Part shown: one piece after another, positions 44,535-53,522 of the stretch
How positions within the stretch are numbered: position 1 is the stretch's first letter
How the letters are laid out: each line of letters begins with the position of its first letter
NCBI RefSeq assembly: GCF_003852315.1
Contig: NZ_CP027762.1
Location: 2,647,501-2,711,500, forward strand
From: Pseudomonas sp. LBUM920
GTDB lineage: Bacteria; Pseudomonadota; Gammaproteobacteria; Pseudomonadales; Pseudomonadaceae
DNA: 64,000 bases
Direction of reading: 5' to 3'
The notes under the pieces: model-generated
Databases searched by the model: none
Told to the model about the DNA's origin: nothing
Seen by the model: the letters and a program-made list of their open reading frames with translations, nothing else
Position numbers and translations under genes: made by a program

Positions 44535-45773
44535 ATGAATTCCCTCTACAGGCGCGCCCTGGTGGTGGGCGTGCTGACATGGCCGGCGCTTGCCTCTGCG
44601 TTGACCCTGGATGACGCCCTGCGCCTGGCGCAGAACAACGCGCCGTCCCTGAGCGCCGAATCGGCCAGGCTGCAAGCGGCAACGCAAGCTGCCATCCCGG
44701 CCGGTGAACTGCCCGACCCGAAACTGCTGGTAGGCCTGCAGAATTTTCCCGTCGGCGGGCCCAATCGCGGCACCTTGTATGGCGACGACATGACCGATCA
44801 GATGGTCGGCCTCCAGCAACAGGTGCCCAGCCGCGACAAGCGCAAGGCCCGAGTTGAGCTGGCGGATGCCACGGTGCAGCGCACGGCGGCCGAAGGGCAA
44901 ATCGAGCGCCTCAACGTGCGCCAGGCCACGGCGCAGGCGTGGATTCGCGCCTACGCGGTGGAGCGCAAGCAGGCCTTGTTCGCGGACTTCTACGAAAACA
45001 ATCGCCTGCTGCAAGACAGTGTGCGGGCGCAATTGGCCGGAGGCCGCGGGCAGGCCGCCGATACGGTGATCCCCCGACAGGAAGCCGCCGAGCTGGCCGA
45101 GCGCGAAGACGAATTGACCCAACAGCGCGCCCAGGCCCGCGCCGCCCTCAAGCGCTGGATCGGCGCAGCCGCCAACGAAGCACCCAGCGGGCAATTGCCC
45201 AACTGGCACATCGACAACCGCGGCTACAGCCACAACCTGCATCAGCATCCCGAGTTGCAAGCCTTCGTGCCGCGCACGCGCGAGGCCCAAGCGCGCTTGC
45301 AGGAAGCCAAGGCGCAGAAAACGTCGGATTGGAGTTGGGAGGTGGACTACCAGCACCGCGGCCGTGAATACGGCGACATGGTCAGCCTGCAATTGAGCGT
45401 TGATCTGCCGATCTTCCCCGGTCGCCGCCAGAACCCGGGCATTGCCGCCAGGCTGGCCGAACTCGATCAACTGGATGCCGAACGCGAAGCTGCCACCCGT
45501 GAACATACGCAGAGGCTGGATGACGACCTGGCGGTTTACCAGCGCCTGGACCGCGCCGTGCAACGCAGTCAGGACAGCCTCGTGCCGCTGGCCGAAGAGA
45601 AGGTCGCACTGAGCCTGGCCGGTTATCGCGCGGGCAAAGGCGATTTGATCAGCGTGGTCAGCGCCCGCCGGGAACTGGTTCAAGCCCGTTTCAAACACAT
45701 CGATGCCATCGAACAGCGTGCCCTGGTCGGCGCGCAGCTGTACTTCGCCTACGGGGAGCCCACGCATGAATAA
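44535..45773 (+). CDS. cusC: CusC-type outer-membrane efflux protein (TolC family)
   Basis: 412 residues from ATG 44535 (AGGAA 8 bases upstream; a TTG two codons earlier is less likely). Signal peptide (~1-22), then two TolC/OEP repeats with long helices (LTLDDALRLAQNNAPSLSAE; RQATAQAWIRAYAVERKQAL; LSLAGYRAGKGDLISVVSAR). It forms the trimeric outer-membrane channel for copper/silver efflux with the next two proteins. Overlaps cusB by 8 bp. Confidence 0.9.
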   Translation: MNSLYRRALVVGVLTWPALASALTLDDALRLAQNNAPSLSAESARLQAATQAAIPAGELPDPKLLVGLQNFPVGGPNRGTLYGDDMTDQMVGLQQQVPSRDKRKARVELADATVQRTAAEGQIERLNVRQATAQAWIRAYAVERKQALFADFYENNRLLQDSVRAQLAGGRGQAADTVIPRQEAAELAEREDELTQQRAQARAALKRWIGAAANEAPSGQLPNWHIDNRGYSHNLHQHPELQAFVPRTREAQARLQEAKAQKTSDWSWEVDYQHRGREYGDMVSLQLSVDLPIFPGRRQNPGIAARLAELDQLDAEREAATREHTQRLDDDLAVYQRLDRAVQRSQDSLVPLAEEKVALSLAGYRAGKGDLISVVSARRELVQARFKHIDAIEQRALVGAQLYFAYGEPTHE

Positions 45774-46992
45774 TCGAATCGCAGCCGCGGTGTTGTTGCT
45801 CGGCCTGGGTGCGGGCTACGGATTGGCGCAGTTGCACCCCGCAACCTTGGCGCCTGTCAGCGACGACAAGCACGCGTTGTACTGGTACGACCCGATGTAC
45901 CCGCAGCAGAAGTTCGACAAGCCCGGCAAGTCGCCTTTCATGGACATGCAATTGGTGCCGCGCTACGCCGAGGGCGCCGCAGCGGATACCCCAACGCTGC
46001 AGATCGATCCGCGCCAGGCTCAGACCATCGGCGTGCGCCTGGCCACAGTCACCCGTGGCGTGATGACGTCCTCGCTGGATGTGTCGGGCATCCTGGCCTT
46101 CAACGAGCGTGATGTGGCAGTGGTGCAGGCCCGGGCCGGTGGTTTCGTCGAGCGGGTTTACGCGCGGGCGCCGGGTGATGTGCTCAAGGCCGGCGCGCCG
46201 TTGGCAGACATCCTGGTGCCCGAGTGGGCCGCCGCCCAGGAAGAGTTCCTTGCGCTGCGTCGCAGCGCTGACAGTGGCCTGTTGGCGGCCGCCCGCCAGC
46301 GTCTGCGCCTGAGTGGCATGCCTGCCGGGCTGATCTCGCAGATGGAGCGCAGTGGCCGGGTGCAATCAGTGATGACCGTCACCACGCCCTTGAGCGGCGC
46401 GCTGCAGACCCTTGAGGTGCGCGACGGCATGACCGTGGTAGCCGGGCAAACCCTGGCGCGGGTCAATGGCCTGGAGCAGGTGTGGTTGCAGGTCGCCGTG
46501 CCGCAGGCGCAAGGCGCGGCGTTAGCCGTGGGGCAACGCGTGGTGGCGCACTTTGCCGGTTTGCCGGGCGAGGCCATCAACGGCACCCTCAGTGCGATCT
46601 TGCCGGCCAACGCCCTGGACAGTCGCACCGTGCAGGTTCGCGTCGAACTGCCCAACCCCGACGGCAGCTTGCGCCCTGGCATGACCGCCCAGGTGCGCCT
46701 GGCGCAAACCAGCGGGCAAGCGGTGTTGCAGGTGCCCAGCGAAGCCCTGATTCGCACCGGCAAGCGTGTGCTGGTGATGCTGGCCGAGGAGGGCGGGCAT
46801 TATCGACCGCTGGAAGTCGAGGTGGGGGCCGAGAACCAGGACCAGACCGTAATCCGCAGTGGCTTGCAGGAAGGTCAGCAGGTGGTCGCGTCCGGGCAAT
46901 TTCTGCTGGACTCTGAAGCCAGTTTACGCGGGTTAATAGCGCCAGCGTCCGACACGTCTGAAATGAGCATGCAACCGGGAGCCCGGCCATGA
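45766..46992 (+). CDS. cusB: CusB-type periplasmic adaptor with N-terminal metal-binding domain
   Basis: 408 residues from ATG 45766, overlapping cusC. A membrane anchor/signal (~4-25) is followed by a heavy-metal-binding segment (YWYDPMYPQQKFDKPGKSPF then MDMQLVPRY); the Met residues match those by which E. coli CusB binds Cu(I)/Ag(I), as I recall that sequence. Barrel-sandwich, short helical hairpin and beta-barrel regions follow (ARAGGFVERVYARAPGDVLK; PLSGALQTLEVRDGMTV). It joins CusC and CusA. The start of cusA overlaps by 4 bp. Confidence 0.93.
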   Translation: MNNRIAAAVLLLGLGAGYGLAQLHPATLAPVSDDKHALYWYDPMYPQQKFDKPGKSPFMDMQLVPRYAEGAAADTPTLQIDPRQAQTIGVRLATVTRGVMTSSLDVSGILAFNERDVAVVQARAGGFVERVYARAPGDVLKAGAPLADILVPEWAAAQEEFLALRRSADSGLLAAARQRLRLSGMPAGLISQMERSGRVQSVMTVTTPLSGALQTLEVRDGMTVVAGQTLARVNGLEQVWLQVAVPQAQGAALAVGQRVVAHFAGLPGEAINGTLSAILPANALDSRTVQVRVELPNPDGSLRPGMTAQVRLAQTSGQAVLQVPSEALIRTGKRVLVMLAEEGGHYRPLEVEVGAENQDQTVIRSGLQEGQQVVASGQFLLDSEASLRGLIAPASDTSEMSMQPGARP

Positions 46993-49900
46993 TCGCGCTT
47001 TTGATTCGCTGGTCGGTGGCCAACCGGTTTCTGGTGTTGCTCGCCACACTGTTCATCACCGCATGGGGCGTTTGGGCGCTGCAGAACACGCCGGTCGACG
47101 CATTGCCGGACCTTTCGGATGTGCAGGTGATCATCCGCACGCCGTACCCGGGCCAGGCGCCGCAGATCGTGGAAAACCAGGTCACTTACCCGATGACCAC
47201 CACCATGCTCTCGGTGCCGGGCGCCAGGACCGTGCGTGGCTTTTCTTTCTTTGGCGACAGCTACGTGTACGTGCTGTTCGACGAGGGCACCGACCTGTAT
47301 TGGGCGCGGTCGCGGGTGTTGGAATACCTCAGCCAATTGCAGGCACGGCTGCCGGCGTCGGCCAAGCCGTCGCTGGGGCCGGACGCCACCGGCGTTGGCT
47401 GGATCTACCAATACGCGCTGGTTGACCGTACCGGCCAGCACGACTTGGCGCAATTGCGCGCCTTGCAGGATTGGTTCCTCAAGTTCGAGCTCAAGACCCT
47501 GCCGAATGTGGCGGAGGTGGCGACCATTGGCGGCCAGGTCAAGCAATACCAGGTGCAGCTTGACCCGCTGGCCATGGCCAGTCGCGGCATCACCCAGGCC
47601 CAAGTGGCGGACGCTGTCGGCAAGGCCAATCAGGAAACCGGTGGCTCGGTGCTGAACCTGGGTGAATCCGAATACATGGTGCGCGCGTCCGGTTACCTGA
47701 AAACGCTCAATGATTTTCGCGCCATTCCACTGCGTCTCGACCGCAACAATGTGCCGGTGACCCTCGGCGATGTGGCCACGATTCAACTCGGCCCGGACCT
47801 GCGTCGGGGTATCAGTGAACTCGACGGCGAAGGCGAGGCGGTCGGCGGCGTGGTGATCCTGCGCAGCGGTAAAAATGCGCGTGAGGCCATTGCTGCGGTG
47901 AAAACCAAGCTGGAGCAGTTGAAAAGCAGCCTGCCGCCTGGCGTAGAGATCGTCACCACCTACGACCGCAGCACACTGATCGACCGCGCCGTAGATAACC
48001 TCAGCCACAAACTGCTCGAGGAATTCCTGGTGGTGGCGCTGGTGTGCGGGATATTCCTGTGGCACCTGCGCTCGTCGCTGGTAGCGATCATCTCGTTGCC
48101 GGTGGGCGTGTTGATCGCGTTTATCGTCATGCGCTTCCAAGGGATCAACGCCAACATCATGTCTCTGGGCGGTATCGCGATAGCCATCGGCGCGATGGTG
48201 GATGCGGCCGTGGTGATGATCGAAAACGCCCACAAGAAAATCGAAGCCTGGCACCACGCCAATCCCGGACGCGATCTCAAAGGTGAGGAGCATTGGACGG
48301 TGATGACGCAGGCGGCGGTAGAAGTCGGGCCGGCGCTGTTTTTCTGCCTGCTGATCATCACCCTGTCGTTTATCCCGGTGTTTACCTTGCAAGCCCAGGA
48401 AGGGCGGCTGTTCGGCCCGCTGGCCTACACCAAGACCTACGCCATGGCGGCGGCGGCCGGGTTATCGGTGACGTTGATCCCGGTATTGATGGGCTACTGG
48501 ATTCGCGGGCGCATCCCCGACGAGCAGCGCAACCCGCTCAATCGCGGGTTGATCAAGCTCTATCAACCGGCCCTCGAAGCGGTGCTGCGCTGGCCGCGCG
48601 CGACCTTGCTGGTGGCGCTGCTGATGGTCGCCAGCGTGGTGTGGCCGCTGTCGAAGCTGGGCGGCGAGTTTTTGCCGCCGCTGGATGAGGGGGACTTGCT
48701 CTACATGCCTTCGGCGCTGCCGGGGCTGTCGACGCAGACGGCGGGCGAACTGCTGCAACGCACCGATCGCCTGATCAAAAGCGTGCCGGAAGTCGCCCAT
48801 GTGTTCGGCAAGGCCGGCCGCGCCGAAACCGCCACCGACCCGGCGCCGCTGGAGATGTTCGAGACCACTGTCGAGTTCAAGCCCCGGGACCAATGGCGCG
48901 CCGGCATGACCCCGCAACAGTTGGTGAAAGAGCTGGACCGCGTGGTGCAGGTGCCAGGCTTGACCAATATCTGGATTGCGCCGATTCGCAACCGCATCGA
49001 CATGCTTGCCACCGGGGTAAAAAGCCCGATTGGCGTGAAGGTGGCAGGTTCCAGCCTGATGCAGATCGATGCCGTGACCCAGGCTGTCGAGAAGGTCGCC
49101 AAAGGCGTGCCGGGGGTGAGTTCGGCGCTGGCTGAAAGGCTGACCGGCGGGCGCTACATCGACGTGGACATCGACCGTGGCGCCGCCGCGCAGTACGGGC
49201 TGAACATTGCCGATGTGCAGTCGATCGTGTCAGGGGCGATTGGCGGCGAAACCATTGGCGAGACCGTGGAAGGCCTGGCGCGTTTCCCCATCAGCCTGCG
49301 GTATCCGCGGGAATGGCGCGACTCGGTAACGGCCTTGGAAACCCTGCCGATCTACACGCCGCAAGGCAGTCAGATCACGCTTGGCACGGTGGCCAGGCTC
49401 AAAATCAGTGACGGGCCGCCAATGCTCAAAAGTGAAAACGCGCGGCCTTCCGGCTGGGTCTACATCGACGTGCGCGACCGTGACCTGGCGTCGGTGGTGA
49501 AGGATCTGCGTGAGGCGATCAACCGGCAAGTGCAGTTGCAGCCGGGCATGAGCCTCAGTTATTCGGGGCAGTTCGAATTTCTTGAACGCGCCAATCAACG
49601 TCTGAAACTGGTCGTGCCGGCGACTGTGCTGATCATTTTTGTGCTGCTCTACCTGACCTTCCGTCGTACGGATGAGGCGCTGTTGATTCTCGGGACGTTG
49701 CCGTTCGCACTGACCGGCGGCGTATGGTTGCTGTACGGGCTGGGCTTCAACCTGTCGGTGGCCACGGGCGTGGGCTTTATCGCGTTGGCGGGCGTGTCGG
49801 CGGAGTTCGGCGTGATCATGCTGCTCTACCTGAAAAACGCCTGGGCCGAGCGCAAGGACGGTGACCTGCTGGCAGCCATCACCGAAGGCGCCGTACTGCG

Positions 49901-50099
49901 AGTGCGCCCCAAAGCCATGACCGTGGCGGTCATCATTGCCGGCTTGCTCCCGATTCTATTGGGCGACGGCACTGGCAGCGAAGTCATGAGCCGCATCGCC
50001 GCGCCAATGATCGGCGGCATGCTCACCGCGCCGTTGCTCTCCCTGTTCGTCATCCCTGCGGCCTACCACCTGATGCGCCGTTGCAAAGCCAAACACTAA
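46989..50099 (+). CDS. cusA: CusA-type heavy-metal RND efflux pump, Cu(I)/Ag(I)
   Basis: 1036 residues, normal for HME-RND pumps. Twelve transmembrane helices in two sets (first helix ~10-30; GGIAIAIGAMVDAAVVMIEN in the TM4 region). The three methionines that bind Cu(I)/Ag(I) in E. coli CusA (M573, M623, M672) have counterparts in LLYMPS, PLEMFET and RIDMLATG, which argues for monovalent copper/silver rather than Co/Zn/Cd export. It exports metal from periplasm or cytoplasm through CusBC with proton drive. No CusF chaperone and no CusRS/CopRS pair lies adjacent. A REPIN follows. Confidence 0.94.
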   Translation: MIALLIRWSVANRFLVLLATLFITAWGVWALQNTPVDALPDLSDVQVIIRTPYPGQAPQIVENQVTYPMTTTMLSVPGARTVRGFSFFGDSYVYVLFDEGTDLYWARSRVLEYLSQLQARLPASAKPSLGPDATGVGWIYQYALVDRTGQHDLAQLRALQDWFLKFELKTLPNVAEVATIGGQVKQYQVQLDPLAMASRGITQAQVADAVGKANQETGGSVLNLGESEYMVRASGYLKTLNDFRAIPLRLDRNNVPVTLGDVATIQLGPDLRRGISELDGEGEAVGGVVILRSGKNAREAIAAVKTKLEQLKSSLPPGVEIVTTYDRSTLIDRAVDNLSHKLLEEFLVVALVCGIFLWHLRSSLVAIISLPVGVLIAFIVMRFQGINANIMSLGGIAIAIGAMVDAAVVMIENAHKKIEAWHHANPGRDLKGEEHWTVMTQAAVEVGPALFFCLLIITLSFIPVFTLQAQEGRLFGPLAYTKTYAMAAAAGLSVTLIPVLMGYWIRGRIPDEQRNPLNRGLIKLYQPALEAVLRWPRATLLVALLMVASVVWPLSKLGGEFLPPLDEGDLLYMPSALPGLSTQTAGELLQRTDRLIKSVPEVAHVFGKAGRAETATDPAPLEMFETTVEFKPRDQWRAGMTPQQLVKELDRVVQVPGLTNIWIAPIRNRIDMLATGVKSPIGVKVAGSSLMQIDAVTQAVEKVAKGVPGVSSALAERLTGGRYIDVDIDRGAAAQYGLNIADVQSIVSGAIGGETIGETVEGLARFPISLRYPREWRDSVTALETLPIYTPQGSQITLGTVARLKISDGPPMLKSENARPSGWVYIDVRDRDLASVVKDLREAINRQVQLQPGMSLSYSGQFEFLERANQRLKLVVPATVLIIFVLLYLTFRRTDEALLILGTLPFALTGGVWLLYGLGFNLSVATGVGFIALAGVSAEFGVIMLLYLKNAWAERKDGDLLAAITEGAVLRVRPKAMTVAVIIAGLLPILLGDGTGSEVMSRIAAPMIGGMLTAPLLSLFVIPAAYHLMRRCKAKH

Positions 50100-50122
50100 C
50101 CAAACGACAGGAACTGGCTTTA

Positions 50123-50209
50123 TGTGGGGGCGGGCTGCTCGCGAAAGCGGTGTGTCAGTCAACCTATCTGATACTGACACACCGTATTCGCGGCAAGCCC
50201 GCTCCTACA
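50123..50209. repeat. Degenerate REPIN after cusA
   Basis: TGTGGGGGCGGGC (from 50123) faces GCCCGCTCCTACA (to 50209). Both ends carry single-base changes relative to the other REPINs here. It lies between the convergent cusA and RpiR-type genes. Confidence 0.75.
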
Positions 50210-50247
50210 CAAGCCGGCGCCCACAGGGAACCTGCCGTGCCAGAAGA

Positions 50248-51156
50248 TCAGTCGTCGAACCCCACCTGTTCATGAATCTCATCGACCTTCAACTCCAACC
50301 GATACGCCACCGCAATAAACAATGCCTGGCACAGGCACAAGGTGGCGCTCAGCGAGCGAAACGCAAACGACGACCCCTCATTCACCAACAGCACCGCATT
50401 CGCCCGCTTGGCCAGGGGCGACAGGTTGCTGTCGGTGATGATCAAGGTCTTGGCCTGATGATGCTGGGCAATACGCAGGCAGTGCTGAGTCTCTTTGCCA
50501 TAGGGCGTAAAGCTGATGGCGATCACCAGGTCATTGGCACGCACGCTGCGCATCTGCTCGCGGTAACTGCCGCCCAAACCGGAAATCAAGTGAATGCGCT
50601 TGTTGGTGTGCTGCAGGTTGTAGACCAGGTAATCGGCCACCGCGAAGGAGCGGCGCACGCCGACCACGTAGATATTGTCGGCATTGACTACCAGGTCCAC
50701 GGCTTTCTCGAAGGCCACATCATCGAGTTCCAGCCCCAGGCGCTCGATGCCGGAGAGGGTGGCGTTCACGCATTCGCGCGCCAGGTCGCCGCCGCTGGCC
50801 TTCTGCGACTTGTTGGCGATCATGCTGCGGATGCGTTGCTGGTAGTTCTGCACCGGCGTGGTCTTGTGGGTGTAGGCCTCGCGAAACAGCGCCTGCATCT
50901 CACTGAAACCACTGAAACCGAACCGCTGGGAGAACCGCACGATGGCCGAGGGGTGCACTTCGCACTCGCGGGCGATGTCGCTGATGCGGTCGACCATGAT
51001 CCGGTCGCTTTGCTGGCTCATGTAGCTGGCGATGCGTTTGAGCTGGCGTGGCAGGCTTTCGTATTCGTCGGTGATCAGCTGCAACAGGCGCTCGGCATTG
51101 ATCGGAGGGCTGGCAATAGTCTCTTCCAGGGTGGTCTCGGGATCGGTGCGGGACAT
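50248..51156 (-). CDS. RpiR-family regulator of inositol genes
   Basis: 302 residues from ATG 51156 (AGAAGGAT upstream; a TTG two codons earlier is less likely). N-terminal RpiR helix-turn-helix (~20-95; HPSAIVRFSQRFGFSGFSEM) and C-terminal SIS sugar-isomerase-like sensing domain (~135-270; VVGVRRSFAVADYLVYNLQH). Divergent from iolC across 285 bp. RpiR-type regulators (iolR) repress inositol genes in several proteobacteria and are relieved by an inositol catabolite; the same is inferred here. The TGGAA-N6-TTCCA palindromes are its candidate operators. Confidence 0.88.
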   Translation of the reverse strand: MSRTDPETTLEETIASPPINAERLLQLITDEYESLPRQLKRIASYMSQQSDRIMVDRISDIARECEVHPSAIVRFSQRFGFSGFSEMQALFREAYTHKTTPVQNYQQRIRSMIANKSQKASGGDLARECVNATLSGIERLGLELDDVAFEKAVDLVVNADNIYVVGVRRSFAVADYLVYNLQHTNKRIHLISGLGGSYREQMRSVRANDLVIAISFTPYGKETQHCLRIAQHHQAKTLIITDSNLSPLAKRANAVLLVNEGSSFAFRSLSATLCLCQALFIAVAYRLELKVDEIHEQVGFDD

Positions 51157-51302
51157 GGGCAATCCTTCTGGCGTGTTCTTCTGATGCGCTGATGGGTGGG
51201 CGCAAGTCTACAGGGTAGGCGCAAAAAAATACCCCGGCATCACGGCAGCCGTGGCCTGCTGAAACGATGCAGGAGGGCTGGCAGGCCATTATGCTGGCGT
51301 AT

Positions 51303-51318
51303 TGGAAAAAATATTCCA
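51303..51318. promoter_or_regulatory. Candidate inositol-regulator operator, site 1 (iolC)
   Basis: TGGAAAAAATATTCCA is a perfect TGGAA-N6-TTCCA palindrome in the iolC/rpiR intergenic region, matched by TGGAAATTATTTTCCA before the inositol transporter. Binding by the RpiR protein is inferred. Confidence 0.7.
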
Positions 51319-51331
51319 CTAAAAATAATTA

Positions 51332-51347
51332 TGGAATAAATATTGAT
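51332..51347. promoter_or_regulatory. Candidate inositol-regulator operator, site 2 (iolC, imperfect)
   Basis: TGGAATAAATATTGAT begins 29 bp after the first site; the left arm is perfect, the right arm degenerate. It overlaps a possible -35 element, which would suit repression. Confidence 0.5.
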
Positions 51348-51371
51348 TGCGGCCGCCGGACGTTCTAGTCT
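51343..51371 (+). promoter_or_regulatory. Possible sigma-70 promoter of the iol operon
   Basis: TTGATT, 17 bases, TAGTCT. The match is partial (4/6 and 3/6), but the spacing is ideal and it lies 71 bp before the iolC start, overlapping the second operator-like site. Confidence 0.35.
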
Positions 51372-51441
51372 GCTTTCACCAAGAGCGTGTGCCGCCACCA
51401 CGGCGGCACCACGCAGGCTGATAAAAATAACAGGAGCCAGC

Positions 51442-53379
51442 ATGGGCCAGACTCGTTTTGCCAGTGGGCGTCAATTGGATCTGATTTGCCTCGGACGCCT
51501 GGGCGTCGACCTTTACGCACAGCAAGTGGGTGCGCGACTTGAGGACGTGTCCAGCTTCGCCAAGTACCTCGGCGGGTCCTCCGCCAATATCGCCTTTGGC
51601 ACCGCGCGGCTGGGGCTCAAGTCGGCGATGTTGAGCCGGGTCGGCGACGATCACATGGGCCGCTTCCTGGTGGAATCCCTGGCCCGCGAAGGCTGCGATG
51701 TCAGCGGTATCAAGGTCGACCCGGAACGCCTGACCGCGCTGGTGCTGCTGGGCCTCAAGGACCGCGAAACCTTCCCGCTGGTGTTCTACCGCGAAAACTG
51801 CGCCGACATGGCCTTGCGCGCCGAAGACATCAGCGAGGCCTTTATTGCCTCCAGCAAAGCCTTGTTGATCACCGGCACGCATTTCTCCACCGATGGCGTG
51901 TACAAGGCCAGCCTCCAGGCCCTGGACTACGCGGCCAAACACAACGTCAAGCGCGTGCTCGATATCGACTACCGTCCGGTGCTGTGGGGCCTGGCGGGCA
52001 AGGCCGACGGCGAGACCCGGTTTGTCGCCGACCAGAACGTCAGCCAGCACGTACAGAAAATTTTGCCGCGCTTTGACCTGATCGTCGGCACCGAAGAAGA
52101 GTTTCTGATCGCTGGCGGCAGTGAAGATTTGCTCACCGCGCTGCGCACCGTGCGTGAACTGACCCCGGCCACCCTGGTGGTCAAGCTCGGCCCGCAGGGC
52201 TGCACGGTGATCCACGGCGCGATCCCCGCGCGGCTGGAAGACGGCGCCATCTACCCCGGCGTGCGCGTTGAGGTGCTCAATGTGCTGGGCGCCGGCGATG
52301 CGTTCATGTCGGGCTTTCTCAGCGGCTGGATCAACGATGCCAGCGACGAGCGTTGCAGCCAGTTGGCCAACGCCTGTGGCGGCCTGGTGGTGTCCCGCCA
52401 CGCCTGCGCGCCGGCCATGCCCACGCCTGCCGAGCTGGATTACCTGTTCAACAGCCCGGTGCCCATCACCCGGCCAGATCAAGACGTCACCTTGCAGCGC
52501 CTGCACCGCGTCACGGTGCCGCGCAAAGCCTGGAAGCAGCTGTTCGTGTTTGCCTTCGACCATCGCTGGCAACTGGTGGACCTGGCGCAAAAAGGCGGCC
52601 AGGCCCCAACCCGCATCAGCGACATCAAGCAGCTGTTTATCCAGGCCATCGAACGCGTCGAAGCCAAACTGCGCGAGCAGGGCGTCGACGCCGATGTGGG
52701 CCTGTTGGCCGACCAGCGTTTCGGCCAGGACGCACTCAACGCCGCCAGCGGTCGCGGCTGGTGGATCGCGCGCCCGGTGGAAGTGCAGAACTCGCGGCCG
52801 CTGGCGTTTGAACACGGGCGCTCGGTGGGCAGCAACCTGATTGCCTGGCCCCAGGAGCAAATCATCAAGTGCCTGGTGCAATACCACCCCGACGATGAGC
52901 CGATGCTGCGCCTGGAACAGGAAGCGCAGCTCAAGGCGGTGTACGAGGCTTCGCTGGTCAGCGGCCATGAGCTGCTGCTGGAAGTCATCCCGCCCAAGGA
53001 TCACCCGTCCACCTATCCCGATGTGCTCTATCGCAGCCTCAAGCGCCTGTACAACCTGGGCATCTACCCGGCGTGGTGGAAGATCGAGGCGCAGTCGGCC
53101 GAAGACTGGAAAAAACTCGACGAACTGATCCAGGAGCGCGACCCGTACTGCCGTGGCGTGGTGCTGCTGGGCCTGAACGCTTCGGCCGAATGCCTCGCCG
53201 ACGGCTTCCAGCAAGCAAGCCAAAGCAGCACCTGCCGTGGGTTCGCGGTGGGCCGCACGATCTTCCAGGAACCCAGCCGCGCGTGGATGGCGGGGGAGAT
53301 TGATGATGAAACGCTGATCCAACAGGTGCAACACACCTTCGAACAGCTCATCAATGCCTGGCGCAGCGCTAGAAGTTAA
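51442..53379 (+). CDS. iolC: IolC: 5-dehydro-2-deoxygluconokinase fused to DUF2090 domain
   Basis: 645 residues from ATG 51442 (CAGGAG upstream). N-terminal PfkB/ribokinase domain (~1-325; YLGGSSANIAFGTARLGLKS and the catalytic NVLGAGDAFMSGFLSG) phosphorylates 2-deoxy-5-keto-gluconate. The C-terminal DUF2090 domain (~330-640; FAFDHRWQLVDLAQ, GLLADQRFG) is an aldolase-like fold, proposed to stand in for the IolJ aldolase, which is not in the window. First gene of the iol operon, downstream of the paired palindromes. Confidence 0.95.
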   Translation: MGQTRFASGRQLDLICLGRLGVDLYAQQVGARLEDVSSFAKYLGGSSANIAFGTARLGLKSAMLSRVGDDHMGRFLVESLAREGCDVSGIKVDPERLTALVLLGLKDRETFPLVFYRENCADMALRAEDISEAFIASSKALLITGTHFSTDGVYKASLQALDYAAKHNVKRVLDIDYRPVLWGLAGKADGETRFVADQNVSQHVQKILPRFDLIVGTEEEFLIAGGSEDLLTALRTVRELTPATLVVKLGPQGCTVIHGAIPARLEDGAIYPGVRVEVLNVLGAGDAFMSGFLSGWINDASDERCSQLANACGGLVVSRHACAPAMPTPAELDYLFNSPVPITRPDQDVTLQRLHRVTVPRKAWKQLFVFAFDHRWQLVDLAQKGGQAPTRISDIKQLFIQAIERVEAKLREQGVDADVGLLADQRFGQDALNAASGRGWWIARPVEVQNSRPLAFEHGRSVGSNLIAWPQEQIIKCLVQYHPDDEPMLRLEQEAQLKAVYEASLVSGHELLLEVIPPKDHPSTYPDVLYRSLKRLYNLGIYPAWWKIEAQSAEDWKKLDELIQERDPYCRGVVLLGLNASAECLADGFQQASQSSTCRGFAVGRTIFQEPSRAWMAGEIDDETLIQQVQHTFEQLINAWRSARS

Positions 53380-53390
53380 ACACGGTCAAA

Positions 53391-53477
53391 TGTGGGAGCG
53401 GGCTTGCCTGCGATGCAGACAACTCGGTCTATCAGCTACACCGGGCTGATGCCATCGCAGGCAAGCCAGCTCCCACA
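53391..53477. repeat. REPIN between iolC and iolE
   Basis: TGTGGGAGCGGGCTTGCCTG (from 53391) faces CAGGCAAGCCAGCTCCCACA (to 53477); this is the CTTGCCTGCGAT subtype. It is inside the operon, 12 bp after the iolC stop. Confidence 0.88.
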
Positions 53478-53522
53478 TAAAGCAGATCTCATGCAACTTT
53501 GAAAACAATAAAAGGTGCAGCC

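Noticed and set aside
51376..53334. 652-codon minus-strand frame opposite iolC, and similar ones opposite macA, the lipopeptide genes and the AKR gene
   Set aside because: Same GC-driven antisense artefact; the plus-strand products are unmistakable family members.
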